Shown here: piece by piece, positions 1 to 7,773 of the stretch
Layout: every line of letters starts with the position of its first letter
How positions within the stretch are numbered: position 1 is the first letter of the stretch
Origin: Acidimicrobiia bacterium
GTDB lineage: Bacteria > Actinomycetota > Acidimicrobiia > Spongiisociales > UBA5794
DNA: 37,084 nt
Assembly (NCBI GenBank): GCA_029287195.1
Contig: JARFRN010000031.1
Location: 1 to 37,084, forward strand
Direction: 5' to 3'
Program-made: the position numbers and the translations under genes
The notes under the pieces: model-generated
What the model saw: only the letters and a program-made list of their open reading frames with translations
What the model was told of the DNA's origin: nothing
The model's database searches: none

Positions 1-466
1 CGACAACCCGGGCATCGACGTGTCCCTCCTCCCACACATCGGGAGTGAACCAGGGCTCAATGATCAGCACCCCACCCGAATTGAGATGCTGCGCCGAGCA
101 GCGAATCACGGCACCGAGGTCGGCGAGCGATGTGACGTAGGCAATCGATGAAAAGAGGCAAGCGATGGCGTCATAGGACCTCCCGAGGTCGAAATCGGTC
201 ATGTCGTCTAGGTGGAGGACGGCGTCGGGGAGCCTGCGGTGCGCCACCGTGAGCATCGACTCCGAGATGTCGAGCCCCTCGATTTCGTACCACTGCCCCA
301 GCTGCTCCATGTAGCGGCCGGTGCCACAGCCCAACTCCAGCAGCGAGGTCGCACCCGGCTTCCGTTCCTCGATCTGCTCGTGGATCGTGATCGCATGGGT
401 CTCGTAGTCGAGCCAGCTGTAGTAAAGGTCGTATACCTGCGCCGAGCGCTCGTACGGATTGAGCAT
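1..466 (-). CDS. Class I SAM-dependent methyltransferase (C-terminus runs off window start)
   Basis: Reading the minus strand from ATG at 466 gives MLNPYERSAQVYDLYYSWLDYETHAITIHEQIEERKPGATSLLELGCGTGRYMEQLGQWYEIEGLDISESML...; LLELGCGTG is a SAM-binding motif I. An SD-like GGGAGGGG lies upstream. Open to base 1. Confidence 0.82.
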   Translation of the reverse strand, partial: MLNPYERSAQVYDLYYSWLDYETHAITIHEQIEERKPGATSLLELGCGTGRYMEQLGQWYEIEGLDISESMLTVAHRRLPDAVLHLDDMTDFDLGRSYDAIACLFSSIAYVTSLADLGAVIRCSAQHLNSGGVLIIEPWFTPDVWEEGHVDARVV

Positions 467-486
467 GTTCCCCTCCCAATGCAGCG

Positions 487-510
487 AGCCCCCCGGTTAG
501 CCGAGGGGCT
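487..510 (-). terminator. Hairpin downstream of pspA, candidate terminator
   Basis: AGCCCCCCGG-TTAG-CCGAGGGGCT: 10-bp stem (one wobble/mismatch), 4-nt loop, just after the pspA stop. No clear U-tract on the minus strand. Confidence 0.45.
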
Positions 511-537
511 TGCCTAAAAATCGAGTCCGGCGCGGCC

Positions 538-1257
538 CTACGCCAGTCCGAGTTCCGTCTTGAGCTCTTCCAGCTTGGCGTCGGCCTGCGCCATGTTGAT
601 GGCTTCCTTGAGCTCCATCTCGGAGCCCTCGGGGGTCGCCTCACGCAGCTCCGCCTTGGCCATCGCCTCGGCCTTGCGCCTCTCGATCTTATCTTCGACC
701 CTATCGAGCGAGACCGCCTCGTAGTCCGACATATTGGACATCGCATCAACGGCCTCGTTCACCTGCTCCTGCATCTTGGCCGCCTCCAGCGAACCCAGCA
801 GCTCCATACGCTTGGCAGCGAGCTCGGAAACCCGCATGGCGTTCTGCTGCACCGCCTGCTTGGCCTTGTCCGCCTGCACCGAAGCGTTCTCATACTGGGT
901 CTTGAGCGTCGACAGGTTGTTTTCAGCAGCCTGCAGCTTCATCGCAATCGACTGCGCAGCCTTGGTCCACTTCTCCTGACCGGCCGCGTCGCCGGTAGCC
1001 TTGGCTTCCTCTGCTTTGAGTATCGCCTGCTTGGCCATCTCGCGAGCCTCACCGACATCGTCGGCTGCGTTCTCCATCTTCGACTCGAGCTGCGTGCGGT
1101 GAGCCACGACCTTTGCTGCTTGGTTACGCAGCTCCTGATCGCGCTTCCTGGCCTCGTTGATGGCCTGCTCGATCTCGACCTCGGGCTTCATCATCTTCTC
1201 GGCGCCGCCCTTGAAGAGCGTCGTGACATAACCCCAAAGGCGCTTCAGAAAGCTCAT
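538..1257 (-). CDS. pspA: PspA/IM30 family membrane-stress protein
   Basis: 239 aa coiled-coil starting MSFLKRLWGYVTTLFKGGAEKMMKPEVEIEQAINEARKRDQELRNQAAKVVAHR; SD-like AAGGAA upstream. Confidence 0.9.
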   Translation of the reverse strand: MSFLKRLWGYVTTLFKGGAEKMMKPEVEIEQAINEARKRDQELRNQAAKVVAHRTQLESKMENAADDVGEAREMAKQAILKAEEAKATGDAAGQEKWTKAAQSIAMKLQAAENNLSTLKTQYENASVQADKAKQAVQQNAMRVSELAAKRMELLGSLEAAKMQEQVNEAVDAMSNMSDYEAVSLDRVEDKIERRKAEAMAKAELREATPEGSEMELKEAINMAQADAKLEELKTELGLA

Positions 1258-1331
1258 TCGTTTCCTTCCCTAGTTTGCTCGGATTGTAGATGTCCGTCAG
1301 AACGTGGCGCTTCGCCGTGTCCGCTCAGTAT

Positions 1332-2636
1332 TCACCTGCGTCGCTTGCCACCGCCTCGAATCCGGCCACCGCCGCTGCGTCGTCGCGATGAGGATCGAGA
1401 GGATGACCGTCGCAAGCTGTTGCGACGTTGCACCGGAGCTCCTGGACCGGGGACGGCCGCACCTTCGCCGCGGGCTTGGGAGGTAGAGCTGTGTCGGCTG
1501 CCCATGGGGGGACGGCCAAATGTCGGCCAGAGGTCTCTGCCGCGACCCCTGCGTCCGCCGGCCAGCACCTGCCCGGCAACACCAACGAGAATCTCGAACA
1601 TACCCGGCTCCAGATAGGAACTGCGACGCGATGGCCGTCGCTGATAGTCGGGACGCGGTGCCGGGATGGCGACCCGATCGTCCGGGCGTCGTTCCGGGTC
1701 GAGCCGTTTGGCCTCGGGTCGGGGCGGCTTCGGTTTGTCATCGAGCACTGCCTCGGCACAGTCCAGCTGCCAAATGGCTTCGTCCAGATCGTTACTGATC
1801 TCGAGCAGCTCCTGTGGAGAGTCCGCCTGCCGGAGACGCTCCGTGATCGTGCGATAAGTCTCGCCGGCTTCGTTGTAGAAGCGATCTACCTCATCGTTGT
1901 CGGCAACCCGAACCTCGTCCTCCATGTCGAGGATGTCGTTGGCGACCGCGTCAACCTGCTTCTGGATCGCAGCCCGTGCCTTGGCCGTCTGCTCCGCAGC
2001 CGCATTGACCGTCTTCTTACCACTGCGTCGCACCATGAACAGGACCAGCAGGCCAATACCACCGACGATGACGATGAACCACAGGAACCCCGAACCACCC
2101 CCACCTTCCGAATCAGTCGCCGCCGTGGCCGACCCAGCTGTGGTTGCGGTCTGGGCAGGTAAGGGTATCGGCTCTGCCGACGCCGGTTCCCCCAGCAGCC
2201 CAACCACGAAATTCGCCGCGTACTGGGCATCAGTGCCGCCCGCGGCATTTGCGAAGTCGACGGCGTCCACCATGTCGGCGTCGCTGAGGCCCTCGTCTTC
2301 ACTGAGGTAGCCGACATCCTCGGGAGACAGCACCAGCACCGTGCCTGCCGTGATACCCAGTTCCTCGTATACCGCCTCGGCAAAGACGGTGTTGCCGCCC
2401 GGCGGGGTGTCGTCGAGAACTATCAGGTAGAAACGAGACCCATTGTTTCGTGCGGCCGAGACGATCTCGGTGGCATCGCTCTCGCTGATCGAGACACCAG
2501 GATCGAGGTAGAAGCCGGTATCGGACGCATCATCAACCACCGACCCGATGTCAGCCGCCAGCGCGCCCGTTGCACTCCCAACAAACAACACGAGCAGAAG
2601 CAACGTTGCTGAGCCGGTGCGGCATATCCAATCCAT
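1332..2636 (-). CDS. TPM/DUF6676-like secreted-domain membrane protein with coiled coil and Arg/Ser/Gly-rich tail
   Basis: 434 aa: signal peptide, ...FYLIVLDDTPPGG...GTVLVLSPEDVGYLS..., single TM (FLWFIVIVGGIGLLVLFMVRR), coiled coil, then SR/RGG-rich C-terminus. TACGAT box 6 nt upstream of ATG. Confidence 0.6.
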   Translation of the reverse strand: MDWICRTGSATLLLLVLFVGSATGALAADIGSVVDDASDTGFYLDPGVSISESDATEIVSAARNNGSRFYLIVLDDTPPGGNTVFAEAVYEELGITAGTVLVLSPEDVGYLSEDEGLSDADMVDAVDFANAAGGTDAQYAANFVVGLLGEPASAEPIPLPAQTATTAGSATAATDSEGGGGSGFLWFIVIVGGIGLLVLFMVRRSGKKTVNAAAEQTAKARAAIQKQVDAVANDILDMEDEVRVADNDEVDRFYNEAGETYRTITERLRQADSPQELLEISNDLDEAIWQLDCAEAVLDDKPKPPRPEAKRLDPERRPDDRVAIPAPRPDYQRRPSRRSSYLEPGMFEILVGVAGQVLAGGRRGRGRDLWPTFGRPPMGSRHSSTSQARGEGAAVPGPGAPVQRRNSLRRSSSRSSSRRRSGGGRIRGGGKRRR

Positions 2637-2681
2637 GGGGTCATCGTACAGTCGGCGCCGGCGCTCAGCCCAAGCCGTGGA

Positions 2682-3596
2682 TCAGCCGCGAGATAGGGCA
2701 GCTCGGAGGAAGAAGGCGATATTGGCGGGACGCTCCGCCATCCGCCTGGTCAGATATGGATACCACGCCACCCCGTACGGCACATAGATTCGGAGGGGCT
2801 CGCCGCGGCTCAGCATCTCGTCCTGGAGTGTGGTCCTAACCCCATACAGCATCTGGTACTCGAACGGGCCGGTGCGGGCTCCCGCCAATCCCCGAGCCAC
2901 TTCCAGCCGATCTGCGTCGTGTGACGCGATCGCAGGCTTGACGCGGTCGTCTCCCATCAGCAGATGGGTGAGCCGGTCGAAGGCCGCGTTGACCTCGCCC
3001 CGGGATTGAAAAGCGACGTCCTCCGGCTCCGCGTATGCACCCTTGCACAACCGCACATGCCCTCCCAGCGGCATAATCGTGTCCAGATCCTGGACGGTGC
3101 GATGCAGATAGGCCTGGACGGCCAACCCGAGAGTCCCGCGTTTGCGCTGGGCGGTGCCGTAGAGGTCGATGGTCACCGAGGTCACAGCGCTTTCCTCCAT
3201 GTCGACGGATACGGTGGTTCCGGCCGCGGCAGCTCGCTCCGCCAAAGCATCGAGCGATTCCCCGGCCAGCTCATCGTCAAAACCCATACCAAGTTGGGAC
3301 AGCTTGACCGAGATGTTGCCATCGATGCCGTGTTCGCCGATGGCATCGAGACAAGCGAGATAGTCGTCGCGTGCCGCCTCGGCCTGCGCTCGATCGGTGA
3401 CGTGTTCGCCCAGGTGATCGAGCGACACCATCGCTCCCTTCTCATTGAGTGCGTAAGCCGTGTGAATCGCCTGCTCGAGTGTCTCCCCGGCAACGAATCG
3501 TTGCGACAGCGCGCGGCCGGGAGCCGTTTCCGTGATCAACTTGCGAAAGAACTTCCTGTCGGTGACGCCGAGTAGGCCGCGCCCGATGATGTTCAC
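2682..3596 (-). CDS. Proline dehydrogenase
   Basis: 304 aa with ProDH-like blocks: NISVKLSQLGMGFDDEL, VSVDMEESAVTSVT, VRLCKGAYAEPEDVAFQ, FEYQMLYGVR, RIYVPYGVAWYPYLTRRMAERPAN. Confidence 0.93.
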   Translation of the reverse strand: MNIIGRGLLGVTDRKFFRKLITETAPGRALSQRFVAGETLEQAIHTAYALNEKGAMVSLDHLGEHVTDRAQAEAARDDYLACLDAIGEHGIDGNISVKLSQLGMGFDDELAGESLDALAERAAAAGTTVSVDMEESAVTSVTIDLYGTAQRKRGTLGLAVQAYLHRTVQDLDTIMPLGGHVRLCKGAYAEPEDVAFQSRGEVNAAFDRLTHLLMGDDRVKPAIASHDADRLEVARGLAGARTGPFEYQMLYGVRTTLQDEMLSRGEPLRIYVPYGVAWYPYLTRRMAERPANIAFFLRAALSRG

Positions 3597-4429
3597 GGCG
3601 CCGATTCCTCCGCCCGGGCCATGGCGGCCGCACCCAACTCCTCAGACCGCCGGGCTGCCGCTCGCACTGCGGTCTCGAGCAGAGCGCGGAAACCTCCCTC
3701 TTCGAGCATGTGCATGGCCGCTGCGGTCGTGCCGCCCGGAGACGTCACTTCGGCTCGAAGCCGGAAGGCACTCTTGTCAGAGACCGACAACAAGGCACCG
3801 GCGCCACGCAGCGTCTGTATCACCAGCTTCTCGGCGGCATGGTGCGGGAGACCTTCGCGAATGGCGGCCTCCGTCAATGCTTCGGCAAGCAGGAAAACGT
3901 AGGCGGGTCCGGTACCGGATACCGCGGTTACCGCATCCAGCAGATCCTCAGAGAGCCGAATCGTCTCGCCGACGGCGGCCAAGACCATGTCGGCGAGCGC
4001 CAGCGCATCATCATCCGCATATCGCCCACCACAGTATGCAGTCATCCCCTCATCGACTGCCGCCGGGGTGTTGGGCATCGCTCGCACCACTGCAACATCT
4101 GGCAGTGCTTGCTCGAACACGCCGATCGGGACGCCGGCCGCCAGGCTGACGACGACTTGGCCATTCTCTACCGAAGCTTGTATTTGGTGGAGCAGGAAGT
4201 CGACATCTTTTGGCTTGACCGCAATGACGATGACGTCTTTGCCGGCGACGGCTGCGGCCGGATCCAGGCTGGCTTCTATCGCTGTGTGGCGTTCCACCTC
4301 GCGGGCCCGTTCTTCACGCCGGGCCACTAGAACCAGGTTGCCGGTTTCCCAGCCGGCCCGCAATAAGCCCTCGGCGAGGATCTCTCCCATCGAGCCGGCG
4401 CCGAGTATCGCAACTGTGGGATGACTCAT
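3593..4429 (-). CDS. proC: Pyrroline-5-carboxylate reductase
   Basis: MSHPTVAILGAGSMGEILAEGLLRAGW...VISLAAGVPI-type block...VVRAMPNTPAAVDEGMTAYCGG...DAVTAVSGTGPAYVFLLAEALTEAAIREGLP...VTSPGGTTAAAMHMLEEGGFRALLETAV. Start placed at 4429 (TATCAT box 7 nt upstream). Confidence 0.95.
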   Translation of the reverse strand: MSHPTVAILGAGSMGEILAEGLLRAGWETGNLVLVARREERAREVERHTAIEASLDPAAAVAGKDVIVIAVKPKDVDFLLHQIQASVENGQVVVSLAAGVPIGVFEQALPDVAVVRAMPNTPAAVDEGMTAYCGGRYADDDALALADMVLAAVGETIRLSEDLLDAVTAVSGTGPAYVFLLAEALTEAAIREGLPHHAAEKLVIQTLRGAGALLSVSDKSAFRLRAEVTSPGGTTAAAMHMLEEGGFRALLETAVRAAARRSEELGAAAMARAEESAP

Positions 4430-4519
4430 AGCGGAGATGATACGAGGGTCGGCGGCGAGCATCGAGTCCGCGCCCCTCTGTGGGGTGGGGATCGTCGTGC
4501 GGGCGGTTACGCTCACGGT

Positions 4520-5656
4520 ATGGACTACCCACAACGGTCCGAAGATCTGGAATCGACTCTGCTGTGGATTACAACCGGCTATCGCCTCTTTTCGGCTGTT
4601 TGGCTCTCGATTCTCGGCGTGGTGGTGGTTGCCGGCGAGTCCACGGAAGTAGAGCGTCCGGCGATCGTAACTGTGACCGTCGTCGGCGTCGTAGGCTGGG
4701 CAGTTCTGGCCACCGGAGCACGCATCAGGACACCTTCACTGGCCCGATCGTGGGGTTTCGTCGCAGTCGACCTGGCAATCGGAGCATGGACAGTGGTGGC
4801 CGGAACGGTCGCCGGCACGATTCAATTTGCGGGTGGATATCCGCTGGCTGGGGCGTTCGCCGCCATCTATGCCTTCAGCACCACGGGCGGCATCATCGGC
4901 GCCGTCGTCCTGACAGCAGCCGGCCTGGTGCCGCTACTTGGACAGGGGCAGGGCCTGTCCCAGGAGGTTGCCAACGCTATCGCTTTCCTCTTCTCTGTGG
5001 GAGCTGCCACCGGTGTCGCTGCGACTTTGCGCACCTCGGATCGGCGCCGGGTCGAGGCTGAGGCGGCTCTGGCGACCGAGCGCGCAGAGCGAGCCCGTGC
5101 CGAGGAACACGCAGAGGTCGCTACCCACCTCCATGATTCGGTCCTGCAGACCCTGGCGCTGATCCAGCGCAATCCAGCCGCAACCTCCGATATCAAGGGA
5201 TTGGCGCGGCACCAGGAACGCGAGTTGCGCCGCTGGCTGTTTCCGGAGCAAGCGAGATCGACTAAGTCTGCCGGTGGTTTCCGGGAGGCATTGCTGGCCG
5301 CTTGCGCCGAGGCCGAGGATGTTGGCTCCACGAAGGTCGAGGCCGTGGTGGTAGGCGACACCGGAGCACCGACCGAGGCGATCGTCAACGCAGCAACCGA
5401 AGCCATTCGCAATGCCCTGGCCCATTCCGGAGCCGAATTGATCTCGGTCTATGGAGAAGCCGGGGAAGATGAGGTGCTCATCTTCGTCAAAGATCGCGGG
5501 TCGGGCTTTGATCCTGCGGCGGTCGATCCATCCCGGCACGGTGTCCGCGAATCTATCGTTGGACGTATGGATAGGAGCGGCGGCTCGGCCGAGATAATCT
5601 CATCTCCGGGAACCGGCACTGAGATCCGCCTCCGTCTCCCGATCGGGGAATCATGA
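4520..5656 (+). CDS. MacS-like membrane sensor histidine kinase
   Basis: N-terminal TM helices, HDSVLQTLALIQRNPAATSDIKGLARHQERELRRWLFPE dimerisation region and C-terminal HATPase (ATEAIRNALAHSGAELISVYGE...VKDRGSGFDP). Start at ATG 4520 (TACGCT box 6 nt upstream). Confidence 0.87.
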   Translation: MDYPQRSEDLESTLLWITTGYRLFSAVWLSILGVVVVAGESTEVERPAIVTVTVVGVVGWAVLATGARIRTPSLARSWGFVAVDLAIGAWTVVAGTVAGTIQFAGGYPLAGAFAAIYAFSTTGGIIGAVVLTAAGLVPLLGQGQGLSQEVANAIAFLFSVGAATGVAATLRTSDRRRVEAEAALATERAERARAEEHAEVATHLHDSVLQTLALIQRNPAATSDIKGLARHQERELRRWLFPEQARSTKSAGGFREALLAACAEAEDVGSTKVEAVVVGDTGAPTEAIVNAATEAIRNALAHSGAELISVYGEAGEDEVLIFVKDRGSGFDPAAVDPSRHGVRESIVGRMDRSGGSAEIISSPGTGTEIRLRLPIGES

Positions 5657-6285
5657 CCACCGTCTTCATCGTCGACGACCACGACCTATTTCGCGCAGGG
5701 GTTCGCGCTGAGCTACCTGCAGATCTAGAGGTGATCGGCGATGCCTCTCAAGTAGAAGCAGCAATCGAGTTGATTCGCGAACGCCGACCAGACTTGGTGC
5801 TGGTAGATGTCCACATGCCGGACGGTGGCGGCCGGGCCGTCATCGAGGGGGTACACGACACGCATCCCGACATCCGCTTCCTGGCAATCTCCGCCTCGGA
5901 TGCGCCCGAGGATGTCGTCGCTACGGTGCGGGCCGGGGCGCGGGGCTACGTGACAAAGACGGTGTCTCCCCCAGACCTGGCTGCCGCCATTCGGCGGGTG
6001 ATCGAAGGCGACGCAGTGTTCTCACCGAAGCTCGCCGGGTTTGTGCTCGATGCGTTTGCCTCGATGGAGGTGAGAGACCTCGACCCTGATCTCGACAAGC
6101 TGACGAAGCGAGAGCGCGAAGTGCTGCAGCACATTGCTCGGGGCTACACGTATCGGGAGGTCGGCGAGCAGCTGTTCATCTCCACGAAGACGGTCGAGAA
6201 CCACATGTCCGCCGTTTTACGCAAGTTGCAGCTATCCAACCGGCGCGAGCTGACCAAGTGGGCCCAGGATCGGGACCTGATCTGA
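5653..6285 (+). CDS. NarL/FixJ (LuxR-type) response regulator
   Basis: Receiver domain MTTVFIVDDHDLFRAGVRAEL...DLVLVDVHMPDGGG and HTH LTKREREVLQHIARGYTYREVGEQLFISTKTVENHMSAVLRKL; ATGA overlap with the kinase. Confidence 0.93.
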   Translation: MTTVFIVDDHDLFRAGVRAELPADLEVIGDASQVEAAIELIRERRPDLVLVDVHMPDGGGRAVIEGVHDTHPDIRFLAISASDAPEDVVATVRAGARGYVTKTVSPPDLAAAIRRVIEGDAVFSPKLAGFVLDAFASMEVRDLDPDLDKLTKREREVLQHIARGYTYREVGEQLFISTKTVENHMSAVLRKLQLSNRRELTKWAQDRDLI

Positions 6286-6291
6286 ATGCCG

Positions 6292-7773
6292 TTATCCGAC
6301 AAGGTCGACGTCGACGTAACGACCTTGCATGATCCTGACGAGGTTCTCCAGGGATCCGGCCTCGAAGTATCCGGAGTGGCCGGAAGTTCCTTCGGTGCTG
6401 AAACGAACGGCCCCAAAGTCGTCATCGGCGGGATTGGCGCCGTGCCACAACTCTTGGGGACCGTTGCACACGCCGACCGACGACCACGGCGGAATGCATG
6501 CCGCCGTCACCCACCAGGGCGGCGACTCGACTGACACCGAGGCTGCGACGATCGGATCACCCGCAGCTAGTCCCACCCAGACCCGGCCCCCCGGCCTCAA
6601 CCGGGCGTCGGTTGCACCGTCCAGACCCGTGCCGGGGCTACCGACAAAGACGAGATCATCGGCTGCGAGCCCCTCCGCAGCCGCGAGTCCTGCCACCAGC
6701 GACCCGTAGCTGTGGGCGACAACCGTCACTTGGGTTTGAGCTCGCGGGTCGATTCCTTCGACGAAACGCTGCAGCGCCGGAGCGCCCGACTCTGCTGCAC
6801 CACGCAGCCCGGCATCGATGCCGTCCGGTGTGTCGTAGCCCAACCAAGCGATGGTGGCGATGCCGGGGCCCATCGCTGCCGCGGCCTCGTAGAGGGCGGC
6901 CGCATTGGATCGGAATCCCCCGTCGGCTGCGGAGCTGAAGTTGGTCTTGTCGTTGCCGATCCCGGGCACGACGACGGCGATGCGATCGGCCCGGTCGAGG
7001 TCTCCGAAAACCTCGACCAGCCTTCCGTCCCCGCGGGGATCGAACAGAAGAATTTGGCGCCCTTCGTCGAGCCATCTCCGGTACTCGATCACCTGGCGCC
7101 GCAGTCGTTCAATTGCCGCATCCGCGTCGGCCCGGCGGCGCAACGCGGGAACGAGCCGGCCCGGATCGATCCAGTCCACCCAGCTCAGCGGCTTCACCTC
7201 GGGGAGCCGGCTCAACTCCGCCTCCAACTCGCAGAGGTGGCGATGAATGAGGACTCGGTTGGCTCGGTAGCGGAGCTGTGGCGGTATTCCGTCGAGACGC
7301 CCAACAATGCCGGGGTACCGGTCCGCCAGATCTGTGCCGACCGATGGCGCCAGCCGGGAGAATGCTGCCTCGACCTGACGTGGCGACATGCCCAGGAAGG
7401 CCACGATGTGCGGCGGCCCGTTCCACTCGCTAAAAGACTCGCTCCGGCTGGCCCGGTCGAACACGGCATATGTAGCGAAATGGGTCAGGCCGTACAGGTA
7501 GCGGTGTTGGCCCACATAGCCGTGGGTGGTCACTTCTTGAGCCGTCTGGATTGCCCCGGCCCTCCTCTCGAGGGATTCTGCTGCCTCCGCTACCGCTTCG
7601 GCCGCTAGGTGCAGATGACGGGCGATCTCTGCGGCGGAAGCTTCGCCGCACCGGGCGGCCAATCCGGTAACGACGACGGCGACGCGGCGTATGTGTCGTG
7701 AGCTCTCCCGAGAAAGGCGGGCCAGGTTCCCGAGACCTTCCGGGTACGCTCCGACAAATCCGGCAGCGGTCAC
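6292..7773 (-). CDS. Alpha/beta hydrolase, DUF1023-like, with N-terminal helical domain (T7SS-associated)
   Basis: 493 aa; IAVVVPGIGNDKTNFSSAADGG...IATIAWLGYDTPDGI...VTVVAHSYGSLVAGLAA...DDLVFVGSPGTG; ATGA overlap with the upstream ATPase gene. Confidence 0.8.
   Translation of the reverse strand: MTAAGFVGAYPEGLGNLARLSRESSRHIRRVAVVVTGLAARCGEASAAEIARHLHLAAEAVAEAAESLERRAGAIQTAQEVTTHGYVGQHRYLYGLTHFATYAVFDRASRSESFSEWNGPPHIVAFLGMSPRQVEAAFSRLAPSVGTDLADRYPGIVGRLDGIPPQLRYRANRVLIHRHLCELEAELSRLPEVKPLSWVDWIDPGRLVPALRRRADADAAIERLRRQVIEYRRWLDEGRQILLFDPRGDGRLVEVFGDLDRADRIAVVVPGIGNDKTNFSSAADGGFRSNAAALYEAAAAMGPGIATIAWLGYDTPDGIDAGLRGAAESGAPALQRFVEGIDPRAQTQVTVVAHSYGSLVAGLAAAEGLAADDLVFVGSPGTGLDGATDARLRPGGRVWVGLAAGDPIVAASVSVESPPWWVTAACIPPWSSVGVCNGPQELWHGANPADDDFGAVRFSTEGTSGHSGYFEAGSLENLVRIMQGRYVDVDLVG

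Noticed and set aside
1332-1500. Possible frameshift at the C-terminus of the TPM-like protein
   Set aside because: The Arg/Ser/Gly-rich tail is a plausible low-complexity end and alternative frames give no better protein.
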